A stretch of DNA of 64,000 nucleotides from CAITSH01 sp945892985 (lineage in GTDB: Bacteria; Pseudomonadota; Gammaproteobacteria; Burkholderiales; SG8-39), in NCBI GenBank assembly GCA_945892985.1, contig CAMDDU010000014.1, forward strand, positions 1 to 64,000, written 5' to 3'. Numbering within the stretch: the stretch's first letter is position 1; the number at the start of each line of letters is the position of its first letter. A program made the translations under genes and the position numbers. Positions 34,869 to 43,712 of the stretch are shown here, piece by piece. The notes beneath the pieces were generated by a model. The model was given only the letters and a program-made list of their open reading frames with translations. It searched no databases and was not told the DNA's origin.

Positions 34869-35267
34869 TTAAGCGCGCTTGCCCGCAAGCAAAAATCCCG
34901 GATTGAGGCCGGTCGCGACGGCTGCGTTTTCCAGACGCAGGAACGAGGCGTAGCCCTCGGGCACAATCTCAAAACCAAACTTGAGCCTGCCCTTGAGGCG
35001 CACCGCTTGCGCGCCGAACAAATCGCCGCGCGGCACGTACGCGGGCAGGTCGATGAACGGCACCGGCGATTCGGCGCAGTCGGGGCAAACACCGGCCTCG
35101 CCGGCAAGAACGATCTGCTTGGGATTGGCGTGCATGGCGGCAAGATAGCCGCGCAACTCCACGTCCTGGCCTGAAAGCGCCTCGGCGCGCTTGCTGAACT
35201 TCATGCGCGCATCGCCGATGTGATCGAACAAATCCTTGAAACTGATGCTTAAGCTGATGGGTGTCAT
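34869..35267 (-). CDS. Conserved-looking hypothetical protein, unknown function
   Basis: A 132-aa protein that I do not recognise. It contains two cysteines in CPDC spaced as a metal site (about residues 62-65) and a middle part DVELRGYLAAMH followed by PYVPRGDLFGAQAVRLKGRLKFG, which resembles small OB-like or periplasmic-type beta domains, without a signal peptide. Codon use matches the neighbours, and it begins with ATG in a sensible frame. It is flanked by 223 bp toward hyuA and 309 bp toward the response regulator. The 309-bp gap 35268-35576 carries a palindromic GC-rich stretch but no gene I can support. Confidence 0.45.
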   Translation of the reverse strand: MTPISLSISFKDLFDHIGDARMKFSKRAEALSGQDVELRGYLAAMHANPKQIVLAGEAGVCPDCAESPVPFIDLPAYVPRGDLFGAQAVRLKGRLKFGFEIVPEGYASFLRLENAAVATGLNPGFLLAGKRA

Positions 35268-35576
35268 GTCGGATGTCGGGGGGTGGCTGGCTCATCGGCT
35301 GAAAACCCGCACGAGGCGGGCGTTTCCAGCAGAACTCATTGCCGCGTACTAGGCCAGATGTCTACGCCGCGCCATGGTAGCGCAAGGCGGCGCAACCCGC
35401 CGCGAACTTGCCGTGGCGTTTGCGGCTTCACGTGTCCGATGCGGTTTTGCCGGATGCGCGCAAGCAACTCTTGCGCCTTCTTGACGCGTTGCCGCATTGC
35501 CGCGTTGCCACCGCCGTGGGTGCGATTCAAACGAATAAAACGAATACGCAGGCCGCAACCGCGCCTTGTGACCGAA
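35268..35576. other. Intergenic stretch with no supported gene
   Basis: 309 bp between the hypothetical gene and the response-regulator gene. Short frames of 60-85 codons occur on both strands but without ribosome-binding sites or family features. A weak self-complementary GCGGC-rich stretch is seen near 35390. Nothing else found. Confidence 0.5.
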
Positions 35577-36047
35577 TCAGGCCGCAGGCGATTGAAGGAT
35601 GGAATGGTTGTGGGACGTCCAGTACTGGCAAACCGCCGAGATCCGCTTCATGTATTCGGTGAAGCCCACCGGCTTGACGACATAACCGTTAGCACCCAGC
35701 GCGTAGGCGTCACGCATATCGCGCGCCTCAGCCGATGGGGCAAGCATGACCACCGGGATGCTACGGGTACGTTCGTCGCCTTTGATGCGGCGCAAGACAT
35801 CCAGACCGTCGAGCACTGGAAGCTTCAAATCGAGCAGGACGACTTTGATACCGCCCATAGTGTCGCGATTGGCGTAGGCACCAGTGCCAAAAATAAATTC
35901 AACCGCCTGCATCCCGTCTTCGACGTGAAACACCTGCTGATCAATTTTGCCGTCGTTCTGGCGCAGCGCCTGCAAAGTCAGCTCCGCATCGTCCGGATTG
36001 CCCTCGCCCAACAGTATGTTGGCACCACTCATGTCAACGCTGCGCAA
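35577..36047 (-). CDS. Response regulator (CheY-like receiver), active-site residues altered
   Basis: A 156-aa stand-alone receiver similar to Rcp1-type regulators. The phosphoacceptor Asp73 lies in VVLLDLKLP and Lys125 in YVVKPV. But the usual acidic pair near the start, normally LLVEDNPDD, reads LLGEGNPDD (Glu15, Gly16), and the switch Thr/Ser is Ala103 in VVMLAPSAE. The start is TTG at 36047, preceded by GGGGAG; the ATG at 36032 is alternative. It is divergent from the XRE-type gene and lies near a hybrid kinase. It may be a signal-independent or weakly phosphorylated regulator (inference). Confidence 0.82.
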   Translation of the reverse strand: MRSVDMSGANILLGEGNPDDAELTLQALRQNDGKIDQQVFHVEDGMQAVEFIFGTGAYANRDTMGGIKVVLLDLKLPVLDGLDVLRRIKGDERTRSIPVVMLAPSAEARDMRDAYALGANGYVVKPVGFTEYMKRISAVCQYWTSHNHSILQSPAA

Positions 36048-36337
36048 GATACTCTCCCCTCATCACGCCGGTTCAAGCCGGCCCAATCATTAATCGTTGG
36101 CACGTTCAGTATCCGTGTTCCGCGCGGATTGCGATATCCGCCAAAGGTCGTGCTTCATGCCATCGCAATAGCGCATCACACCCAGGCTGCGGGATACGGG
36201 GCTTGGCGCCTCTCATGCCGCAACAGCGGTGCCAGCAGCCAGCCAAGATCACAGAAGAAACAAAACCCAAGGAAAAATATCCATAATTCTTGCTTTACAT
36301 TACTTAATTATTGTCTTATCAGGGTATATTAAAAGAT

Positions 36338-36808
36338 ATGGCACCGACAAGCAAAAAACGCCAAACCAAGCTGGGACAAGCCGGAACAACCCGTAAAGAA
36401 GCTGTCCCGCGCCATTTCGGCAAACGCATCAAGGCAGCCATGTCCAGGGCGGGCATCGACTCGTCAAAAGAAGCGGCAGTAAAGCTGTACGGGCTCTGGC
36501 AAGCCCGTTACCCGGACATCCCCATCAGCCGTCAGCGCTGTTACGACTGGCTGGACTCGGAAACAGCGAATATCCGCGCCGACCGCCTCTACTGCCTCTC
36601 CGACATGTTCAATGTCAGCGCACGGTGGCTGGCCAAGGGCGAGGAATCCATAGTCCGGTTGAAGGAGCTTGGCATCGTGGAGCGCGAGCTGCTGGAGACC
36701 TATTTCGCCTTACCGCAAATCAGCCGGGAGAAGTTATTCGCTGAAGCGAGATTCCTGCTTAAAACCACCGGCAACCGCGGCCAGGCCAAGCCCTTTGGCC
36801 GCAAATAA
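36338..36808 (+). CDS. XRE-type helix-turn-helix regulator-like protein
   Basis: A 156-aa protein with a Cro/CI-like helix-turn-helix region: residues about 22-80, including KEAAVKLYGLWQAR, a DNA-recognition-like segment SRQRCYDWLDSETANIRADRL and the typical end LSDMFNVSARWLAKGEE. The C-terminal half (GIVERELLETYFALPQISREKLFAEARFLLK) is helical. ATG at 36338 is used; a TTG nine codons earlier is less likely. It stands in an AT-rich patch (36.2-36.9 kb), unlike the surrounding genes, possibly a transferred piece. The role is unknown. Confidence 0.7.
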   Translation: MAPTSKKRQTKLGQAGTTRKEAVPRHFGKRIKAAMSRAGIDSSKEAAVKLYGLWQARYPDIPISRQRCYDWLDSETANIRADRLYCLSDMFNVSARWLAKGEESIVRLKELGIVERELLETYFALPQISREKLFAEARFLLKTTGNRGQAKPFGRK

Positions 36809-36868
36809 ATCACTACCCAAGGGCGCCATCCAGCAAGGACTTTCCCCCTGCCAAACGGTAACTTTTTC

Positions 36869-36897
36869 TTGATCCAAAATTAAGTCTTATTTACAAG
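36869..36897 (+). promoter_or_regulatory. Weak candidate sigma70 promoter of the LuxR-type regulator gene
   Basis: TTGATC (36869-36874), 17-bp spacer, TACAAG (36892-36897), 37 bp before the ATG at 36935. The match is four of six bases in each hexamer. It lies in the AT-rich gap 36809-36934. Confidence 0.3.
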
Positions 36898-36934
36898 AAA
36901 TTTACGCAACACTTTCAAGAAAGCAATACCGATC

Positions 36935-37588
36935 ATGGATGTCTTGCTCGTTGACGATCACCCCCTATTCACGGCCGGTATGCGCTGCCTGCTCCACGGG
37001 CTGGACAATGCGCTAAGCATGGATGAGGAGAATACTTGCGAAGATGCGCTCAATCGACTAAAGACCACACATTACGATTTGCTGCTGCTGGACCTGAATT
37101 TGCCGGGCATCCAGTTCATGGGTGCGCTGGATAGACTGCGCGCAGCCGCCCCCGACACCGCGATCGTCGTCATAACGGCGGAGGACGACCCGCGCATCGT
37201 GCGCGACGCAATCGAGCACGGCGCGCTGGGCTTCATACCCAAATCATCGACGCCAGAACTGCTCATTCACGCGCTCAAGGTGGTGCTCGCCAAGGGCATT
37301 TACCTCCCGGTCACGGCGCTGGCGCTGGTGCGGCCGCACAGCGCGCCCCTCCCCGCCCAGACCGAGGCCAATACAGCACAAACGAAGTTGCCCGCTCTGA
37401 CGGCGCGGCAGATGCAAGTATTGCGCGGTGTGATCGCCGGCCAGTCCAACAAGGCCATCGCCAAATCGCTGAATCTTTCCGGTGCGACGGTCAAAGCCCA
37501 TCTCACGCTGACATTCCGCACTCTGGGGGTAAGCAGCCGCACCGAGGCGATTTACGCCTCGGCAAAGCTGGGGCTGCGGCTGGCGTGA
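36935..37588 (+). CDS. LuxR/NarL-family response regulator
   Basis: A 217-aa two-domain regulator. The receiver (residues 1-120) has DDHP at 7-10, the phosphoacceptor Asp53 in LLLDLNLPG, Thr at VVITAED and Lys in FIPKSS. The C-terminal LuxR HTH (about 150-217) reads LTARQMQVLRGVIAGQSNKAIAKSLNLSGATVKAHLTLTFRTLGV. It precedes the hybrid kinase by 4 bp, so they are one operon and the kinase is the likely phosphodonor. Targets unknown. Confidence 0.9.
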   Translation: MDVLLVDDHPLFTAGMRCLLHGLDNALSMDEENTCEDALNRLKTTHYDLLLLDLNLPGIQFMGALDRLRAAAPDTAIVVITAEDDPRIVRDAIEHGALGFIPKSSTPELLIHALKVVLAKGIYLPVTALALVRPHSAPLPAQTEANTAQTKLPALTARQMQVLRGVIAGQSNKAIAKSLNLSGATVKAHLTLTFRTLGVSSRTEAIYASAKLGLRLA

Positions 37589-37592
37589 CGCT

Positions 37593-40460
37593 TTGACGCC
37601 ACATCATCTCAGGCAGACTTGGCCGGCCTGGGTCTTGCTCTGCGCCAGCCTGCTGGCAACGACCCTCATCAGCCTGAATGTCAAACGGGGAATCGAAGCC
37701 GAAACGGTAAAGCGCTTTGCCTTTGCCGGCGACCAGGTTGTGCGCAGCATTGAGGAACGCCTTGCCGTGCACGCGCTCGCACTCCAGGGGGGCGCCGCAC
37801 TATTCGCCAAAACAGGCGAGGTCTCCAGCGAGGAATGGCACGCCTACTTTGAACGGCTGCGCGCGAGCCAAAACATTCGCGGCCTGCAGCGCATCGGTTT
37901 TGCCAGGCTCGCGCCTGAAGCGCGTGATACCTACGCGCCGATTGTCTTTCTCGAACCCTTTCACGCCCGCAACCAAAGCCTGATCGGAACCAACATGCTG
38001 GCCGAGCCAGTGCGACGGGCGGCGCTTGAGCGCGCGCGCGACAGCGGTGAGGCGACGCTATCGGGAAAGGTGAACCTGACTTCATCAGCCGAAGAGCCCG
38101 CCCAGGTCGGGGTCCTGATGTATGTTCCCGTCTACCGTACGCGCAAGACTGCGGACGGCATCGAGCAGCGCCGCAAGGAACTGCTCGGCTGGGCTTTCAC
38201 GCCCTACCGGTTTGGCGAATTCCTCGACGGCATCCTCGAGCAATGGCGTAAGCACAACGAACATGACATTGATCTGCACATCTACGACGGCAGCAAAGCC
38301 GCGCCTGCAACCCTGCTGTTCGACAGTGCGCCTAAGAACACCCCGGATGCCGGCTCGCTGTTCTACCAACAGCGGGAAATTCGTTACGGCGACACGACGT
38401 GGCGGCTTAGCTTTGACCTTCCCGGCGGCTCCAGCAGAATCAATTACGCCTTCGCCTGGGCGGCCGTGGCGGGCGGCCTGTCTCTCAGCGCGCTACTGTT
38501 CGCGCTGATGCTGTCCTTAATCAGGACCCGTGCCCATGCAACACACATCGCCCACCACCTGACCGAAAAAATCAGGCAGCGGGAACGCTTGCTCGAAGAA
38601 AGCGAATACCGCTGGAAGTCCGCCGTCGAGGAGGCCGGCGACGGCCTGTGGGACAAAAATATGGTCGATGGCGCCATCTACCGCTCCAAAAAATGGCAGG
38701 AGTTCTGCGGTGTGCGTGATGCCCGGGAGCTGACCGATTTCGAACAATGGGGCGATCACATCCACCCCGACGACAAGACCCGCGTGCTTGCCACAATGCA
38801 GGCACACCTCGATGGCAAAACCCCGCGCTACGCCTGCGAACATCGCCTGCTCTGCGCTGATGGCAGCGTCAAATGGATGCAGGGACGCGGTATCGTCGTC
38901 AAGCGCGACGCAAATGCCCGGCCCCTGCGCATGATCGGCATGGCCACCGACATCACGGCGCGCAAGCGCGCTGAAGAAGCTCTGCGTCTCGCCAGGATCA
39001 GCGTCGACGCGGCCCACGACGCGCTCTTCTGGATAACATCGGAAGGCCGCATCATCGACTTAAACCAGGCCACCTGTCATCTCTACGGTTATACGCGTGA
39101 AGAATTTTTACGATTACATATCAAAGACATAAATCCGGTTGCCGACTTCTCTCCTGTGGCATGGCAGGCGCGTTTCACCAAAATCGGCTTGCTCGGCGCA
39201 CTGAAATTCGAAACCACACATCGCGCCAAGAACGGAACAACGTTCCCGGTGGAAATAACCACCAATCGCGTACAGCTCGACGGCAAGGAACTCAACTGCG
39301 CATTTGTGCGCGATATCAGCGAGCGCAAACGTAGCGAAACAGCGCTGAACGCCGCCCTGGATCGCGCCGACAGCGCCAACAATGCCAAATCGCGCTTTCT
39401 CGCGGCGGCGAGCCACGACCTGCGCCAGCCGCTGGCGGCCCTGTCTTTATACGTCGCCGCCCTGCAACGCACAGCACCGGCGGGGGCCGCCGAACTGGCC
39501 GGCCACATTAACGACTGTGCCAACAGCATGTCCGATCTGCTCACCGATCTGCTGGATGTGAGCAAACTCGATGCCGGCGTTGTCACACCAAGACCATCCG
39601 ACTTCGCCATAGAGGAACTGCTCACCAGCCTCGTTTCAATCAATACCGCCGAAGCCTCGCTCAAAGGTCTGCGACTGCGCCTGCGGCCCAGCGAAACGTT
39701 CACACATACCGACCATGCACTCTTGTTCCGCATACTCGGAAACCTCATCACCAACGCCATCCGCTACACAAAAAAGGGCGGGGTACTGATTGCCTGCCGG
39801 CGCCATCAGGGCAAACGCTGGGTCGAGGTCTGGGATAGTGGCATCGGCATTCCCGCAGATCGCACAGACATCATTTTTGAAGAGTTCAGGCAGTTGGGTG
39901 ACCAATCCCGCAGCAGCGGCAGCGGCCTCGGTCTTGCCATCGTGGCCAAGGCGGCGACCTTGCTGGGCCTGCAGATCCGCGTGCGCTCCAAACCTGGCCG
40001 CGGCTCGATGTTCGCCATCGAGCTCCCGCCGGAACAGCCGCTCGCGCCGCCGACACCGGCGCTAAGGACGGCACCACCGGCAACGCAATCGCGCATCATT
40101 GCGCTAGTCGACGACAACACCCCGGTACGCCTGGCGCTGGTACGCTCGCTCGAGGCCATGGGCCACGTGGTGTTCGCCACAGCCACCGGCACGGAACTGT
40201 TGCGGCACCTGGGCGAACAGACGCCGGACGTCGTCATTTCAGATTACCGCCTCAGCGAGGGGGAAACCGGTTTCGATGTAATCAATGCCGTGCGCGCGGT
40301 ATTCGGCGCAGAACTACCGGCAGGCATCATCACCGGCGACACCGATCCGGCATTGATGCGCAGCATGGCCAAACGCGGCGTCACCGTGCACTACAAACCA
40401 CTGAAAATAGACGCGTTGGAACGGCTTATCAGAGAAACAGCGGCGCAGACACCGGCCTAA
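37593..40460 (+). CDS. Hybrid sensor histidine kinase with CHASE, two PAS domains and receiver
   Basis: A 955-aa inner-membrane sensor. Order: TM1 (about residues 9-29), CHASE extracytoplasmic domain (about 30-270; GIEAETVKRFAFAGDQVV...LQRIGFARLA), TM2 (about 285-310), PAS1 with PAC (about 325-455), PAS2 (about 465-585), dimerisation with phosphoacceptor His608 in ASHDLRQPL, HATPase with N-box NLITNAIRYT, DSGIGIP and GSGLGLAIV, and a C-terminal receiver with Asp884 in VVISDYRLSEG. CHASE domains bind small organic ligands outside the membrane. It follows the LuxR regulator gene by 4 bp. No separate HPt gene is present, so the receiver may modulate the kinase. Confidence 0.92.
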   Translation: MTPHHLRQTWPAWVLLCASLLATTLISLNVKRGIEAETVKRFAFAGDQVVRSIEERLAVHALALQGGAALFAKTGEVSSEEWHAYFERLRASQNIRGLQRIGFARLAPEARDTYAPIVFLEPFHARNQSLIGTNMLAEPVRRAALERARDSGEATLSGKVNLTSSAEEPAQVGVLMYVPVYRTRKTADGIEQRRKELLGWAFTPYRFGEFLDGILEQWRKHNEHDIDLHIYDGSKAAPATLLFDSAPKNTPDAGSLFYQQREIRYGDTTWRLSFDLPGGSSRINYAFAWAAVAGGLSLSALLFALMLSLIRTRAHATHIAHHLTEKIRQRERLLEESEYRWKSAVEEAGDGLWDKNMVDGAIYRSKKWQEFCGVRDARELTDFEQWGDHIHPDDKTRVLATMQAHLDGKTPRYACEHRLLCADGSVKWMQGRGIVVKRDANARPLRMIGMATDITARKRAEEALRLARISVDAAHDALFWITSEGRIIDLNQATCHLYGYTREEFLRLHIKDINPVADFSPVAWQARFTKIGLLGALKFETTHRAKNGTTFPVEITTNRVQLDGKELNCAFVRDISERKRSETALNAALDRADSANNAKSRFLAAASHDLRQPLAALSLYVAALQRTAPAGAAELAGHINDCANSMSDLLTDLLDVSKLDAGVVTPRPSDFAIEELLTSLVSINTAEASLKGLRLRLRPSETFTHTDHALLFRILGNLITNAIRYTKKGGVLIACRRHQGKRWVEVWDSGIGIPADRTDIIFEEFRQLGDQSRSSGSGLGLAIVAKAATLLGLQIRVRSKPGRGSMFAIELPPEQPLAPPTPALRTAPPATQSRIIALVDDNTPVRLALVRSLEAMGHVVFATATGTELLRHLGEQTPDVVISDYRLSEGETGFDVINAVRAVFGAELPAGIITGDTDPALMRSMAKRGVTVHYKPLKIDALERLIRETAAQTPA

Positions 40461-40577
40461 GCGCGACGTGGGGCGCCTGCGGGCGGCGGAACCCACCACG
40501 CAAATCACCCGCAAACCCGCACCAGTCGGACATTTCCAGCCTTTTACCTCAGCGCCGGGCGCGGAACCGGACGCGGC

Positions 40578-43523
40578 CTAAGGCAAGGCGCGCTGCAATA
40601 CCCGGGCCACGTGCACCGCATCTTTTTGCGCACCATCGTGAATCTGATGGCGGCAGCTGGTGCCGTCGGCAACCAGCAGGGTTTGCGCATCGGCCTTGCG
40701 CATCGCGGGCAACAAGGACGCCTCGGCCATTTTCATCGACACGTCATAGTGACCGGCCTCATAGCCGAACGCGCCAGCCATGCCGCAGCAGCTCGATTCC
40801 ACCGTGTCCACTTTAAGTCCGGGTACCAGACCGAGTACCTGCTGCACCGCCGACATTGCACCGAAGGCTTTCTGGTGGCAATGCCCGTGCAGCAAAGCCT
40901 TGGTTTGTTGCAAGGGCTTGAGTTCGAGCCTGAGCTTGCCGGCCTTGTTCTCGGCGGCCAGGAATTCCTCAAACAGCATGGCCTTGGCGGCGAGGGCTTC
41001 GCCATCAGGGCCCGGCAGCAACGAACGAAACTCATCGCGCAAGGTGAGCAGGCAGGAGGGCTCTAAACCCACCACCGGCACGCCGCGTTCAACATAGGGC
41101 TTGAGTGCGTCGAGCGTGCGCCGCGCTTCGGCGCGCGCCTGATCGACCATGCCGGAAGCAAGATAAGTACGGCCACAGCAAAGCGGCCTTTCACCCTCAC
41201 CCGCCCGGGCGATTTGCACCGCATAGCCGGCCGCTTGCAGCACCGCCAGCGCCGCGCGGGCATTGTCCGGTTCAAAGTAGTTATTGAAGGTGTCGACCAG
41301 CAGCACCACCTCCTTTGCGGTTGTCGCGGCGAGGGCGGCCGGGGCGGCTTGTCCCGTGACGGCGCGGGCATCAAGATGGAAGGCATCACGCCGCCATTTG
41401 GGCAGGGAGCGTTGCGCGGCAAAGCCCAGCCAGCCTTTGCTCAGGTTTTGCAACACATTGACTAGCGGCGACAAGGCACGCGCCAGCGGCGCGTAGCGCG
41501 GCAGGTGTGCGACCAGGGTCTCGCGCAAAGACCAGCCGTGACGCGCATGCCAGTGATGCGCGACTTCGATTTTCATTTTGGCCATGTCCACACCGGTGGG
41601 GCATTCACGCTTGCAGCCCTTGCAACCGACGCACAGATCCATGGCCTCGTGCAACTCGGCCGAGGCCAGCGCATCCTTGGCGCTCATGTCGCCAAGCTGG
41701 CCCGAGAGCGCCAGGCGCAAGGTGTTGGCACGGCCGCGCGTGAGGTCTTTTTCGTCGCCGGTGGCGCGGAAGGAAGGGCACATGGTGCCGGCGTCGAACT
41801 TGCGGCAATGGCCGTTGTTGTTGCACATCTCCACGGCCGCGGCGAGCCCCTGGCTTTGCGCGCCGGGCGAATTCCAGTCCGACCAGTCGAGCGCCGCGTC
41901 GAACTTCGCCGCTGCATAGCCGGGCTTGAAACGAAACAGTGCGCGATCATCCATTTTTGAAGGGCGCACGATCTTGCCCGGGTTCATCAGGCCGCGCGGA
42001 TCGAGCAAATCTTTGACCTCGGCCAGCGCCGCGGTGAGTTTTTCGCCGAGGATGGGCGCGATCCATTCGGAGCGCACCAGGCCGTCGCCGTGTTCGCCCG
42101 AGAACGCGCCCTTGTATTCGCGCACCATGGCGCAGGCCTCTTCGGCGATGGCGCGCATCTTGGCCGCGCCGTCGCCGCGCATGTCGAGAATGGGCCGCAC
42201 ATGCAGCGTGCCGACCGAGGCATGCGCATACCAGGTACCGCGCGTGCCATGTTTTTCGAACACCGCGCTGAGACGCGCGGTGTATTCGGCCAGGTGTTCG
42301 AGCGGCACGGCGCAGTCTTCAATGAAAGAAACCGGTTTGCCGTCACCCTTCATCGACATCATGATGTTGAGGCCGGCCTTGCGCACTTCCCAGACGTCTT
42401 TTTGCAGGCCCGCATCGGGGATCTCAACCACGCTGCCGGGCAGGCCCAGATCGCCCATCAGCTCGACCAATTTTTTCAGGCTGGCGAGCTGCCCGGCCGC
42501 ATCGTCACCGGCAAATTCAACCAACAACACGGCATCGGGCTCACCGACGAGGAATTTATCGACGGTGGGGCGGAACGCGGCGTTGTCGCGCGCGAGGCCC
42601 AGCATGGTGCGATCGACCAGTTCCACCGCCGCGGGCCCGAGTTTGACAATGTGTTGGGCCGCGTCCATGGCCTTATGAAAAGTCGGAAAGTGGCAAACAC
42701 CAAGGGTCTTGTGTCGCGGCAACGGCGACAGTTTGAGGTGCAGGCGGCGCGACCAGGCAAGCGTGCCCTCAGAACCGACCAGCAGGTGCGCGAAATTGGC
42801 GCCAGCCATGTCGAGGTTGTAGCCCTGCACGCGACGCAGCACCTTGGGCCAGCGCGCCTCAATTTCGGCGGCATTGCTGTTGATGATGGCAAGGATACCA
42901 TCGGCGATTTTTCTAAAGCCGCCGGCCGCCTGCGCCAGTTCCGCAGCGGGACCGAAACGGTATTGCGCGCCATCGGCCAGCACGGCGTCAATGGCGGTGA
43001 CGTTGTGCACCATGTTGCCGTAACGTATTGAGCGCGAGCCGCAAGAGTTGTTGCCGGCCATGCCGCCCAGCGTCGCCTGCGCACTGGTGGACACGTCCAC
43101 CGGAAACCACAGCCCGTGCGGCCGCAACTGCGCGTTCAAGGTGTCGAGTACCATGCCCGGCTCCACCTCGGCGCTGAGCGTGGCCACATCCAGCTTGAGC
43201 AACCGGTTGAGGTGCTTGCTGGTGTCGATGACCAGCGCCGCGCCGACCGTCTGGCCGCATTGCGAGGTGCCGGCACCGCGCGGCAATACCGGCACGCCTT
43301 CTTCACGCGCGATCTGCAGTGCGATCAGCGCGTCCTCTTCACTTTGCGGTACCACCACGCCGATGGGCTCGATCTGGTAGATAGAGGCGTCTGTGGCGTA
43401 GCGCCCGCGGCTGGCCGAGTCGAACAAGACCTGGCCACGGACTTCGCGGCGCAGGCGCGCGGCGAGCGCACTGCGCGAGGCCGGCGCGCGCACGAGGGTT
43501 ACGGGAGAGGCGGGTGCGTTCAT
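40578..43523 (-). CDS. Fused FAD-linked oxidase / Fe-S oxidoreductase (YdiJ-like; D-2-hydroxy-acid dehydrogenase)
   Basis: A 981-aa protein joining a GlcD-like FAD domain (PCMH segment GVPVLPRGAGTSQCGQTVG near residues 74-92), its C-terminal helper, a double-cluster 4Fe-4S domain (CVGCKGCKRECPTG near residue 630) and a GlcF-like C-terminal half with CCGRTYLASG and the CCG motif in ESSCCGMAGAFGYEAGHY. E. coli YdiJ (about 1018 aa) has the same layout and oxidises D-2-hydroxyglutarate. So oxidation of a D-2-hydroxy acid, with electrons to the quinone pool or other acceptors, is likely. It is alone on the minus strand. Confidence 0.9.
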   Translation of the reverse strand: MNAPASPVTLVRAPASRSALAARLRREVRGQVLFDSASRGRYATDASIYQIEPIGVVVPQSEEDALIALQIAREEGVPVLPRGAGTSQCGQTVGAALVIDTSKHLNRLLKLDVATLSAEVEPGMVLDTLNAQLRPHGLWFPVDVSTSAQATLGGMAGNNSCGSRSIRYGNMVHNVTAIDAVLADGAQYRFGPAAELAQAAGGFRKIADGILAIINSNAAEIEARWPKVLRRVQGYNLDMAGANFAHLLVGSEGTLAWSRRLHLKLSPLPRHKTLGVCHFPTFHKAMDAAQHIVKLGPAAVELVDRTMLGLARDNAAFRPTVDKFLVGEPDAVLLVEFAGDDAAGQLASLKKLVELMGDLGLPGSVVEIPDAGLQKDVWEVRKAGLNIMMSMKGDGKPVSFIEDCAVPLEHLAEYTARLSAVFEKHGTRGTWYAHASVGTLHVRPILDMRGDGAAKMRAIAEEACAMVREYKGAFSGEHGDGLVRSEWIAPILGEKLTAALAEVKDLLDPRGLMNPGKIVRPSKMDDRALFRFKPGYAAAKFDAALDWSDWNSPGAQSQGLAAAVEMCNNNGHCRKFDAGTMCPSFRATGDEKDLTRGRANTLRLALSGQLGDMSAKDALASAELHEAMDLCVGCKGCKRECPTGVDMAKMKIEVAHHWHARHGWSLRETLVAHLPRYAPLARALSPLVNVLQNLSKGWLGFAAQRSLPKWRRDAFHLDARAVTGQAAPAALAATTAKEVVLLVDTFNNYFEPDNARAALAVLQAAGYAVQIARAGEGERPLCCGRTYLASGMVDQARAEARRTLDALKPYVERGVPVVGLEPSCLLTLRDEFRSLLPGPDGEALAAKAMLFEEFLAAENKAGKLRLELKPLQQTKALLHGHCHQKAFGAMSAVQQVLGLVPGLKVDTVESSCCGMAGAFGYEAGHYDVSMKMAEASLLPAMRKADAQTLLVADGTSCRHQIHDGAQKDAVHVARVLQRALP

Positions 43524-43587
43524 CGTTGCGGTTCAGGCTAAAAGCCCATTACAAACAAGATAGGTCGATGTCATTGCCGCTGGGGAT

Positions 43588-43680
43588 GTCATTGCGAGCG
43601 CAGCGAAGCAATCTCGTGAATACCGCGCAGCGTCGTGCTGATCGACAAGATTGCTTCGTCGCTTCGCTCCTCTCAATGAC
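43588..43680. repeat. Palindromic repeat element of the GTCATTGCGAG...CGAAGCAATCT type
   Basis: Left arm (43588-43614) begins GTCATTGCGAGCGC and ends CGAAGCAATCT; right arm (43648-43680) is its inverted counterpart starting AGATTGCTTCG and ending CTCTCAATGAC; the spacer is 33 bp. The right arm carries six extra bases. A further GTCATTGC copy lies at 43569-43576. This sequence family is a widely scattered intergenic repeat in bacteria. It would form a long hairpin between the dehydrogenase and DsbA-like genes. Confidence 0.75.
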
Positions 43681-43712
43681 AATAAAAAAGTCATTTAAAT
43701 TGGTTCCAAGGC

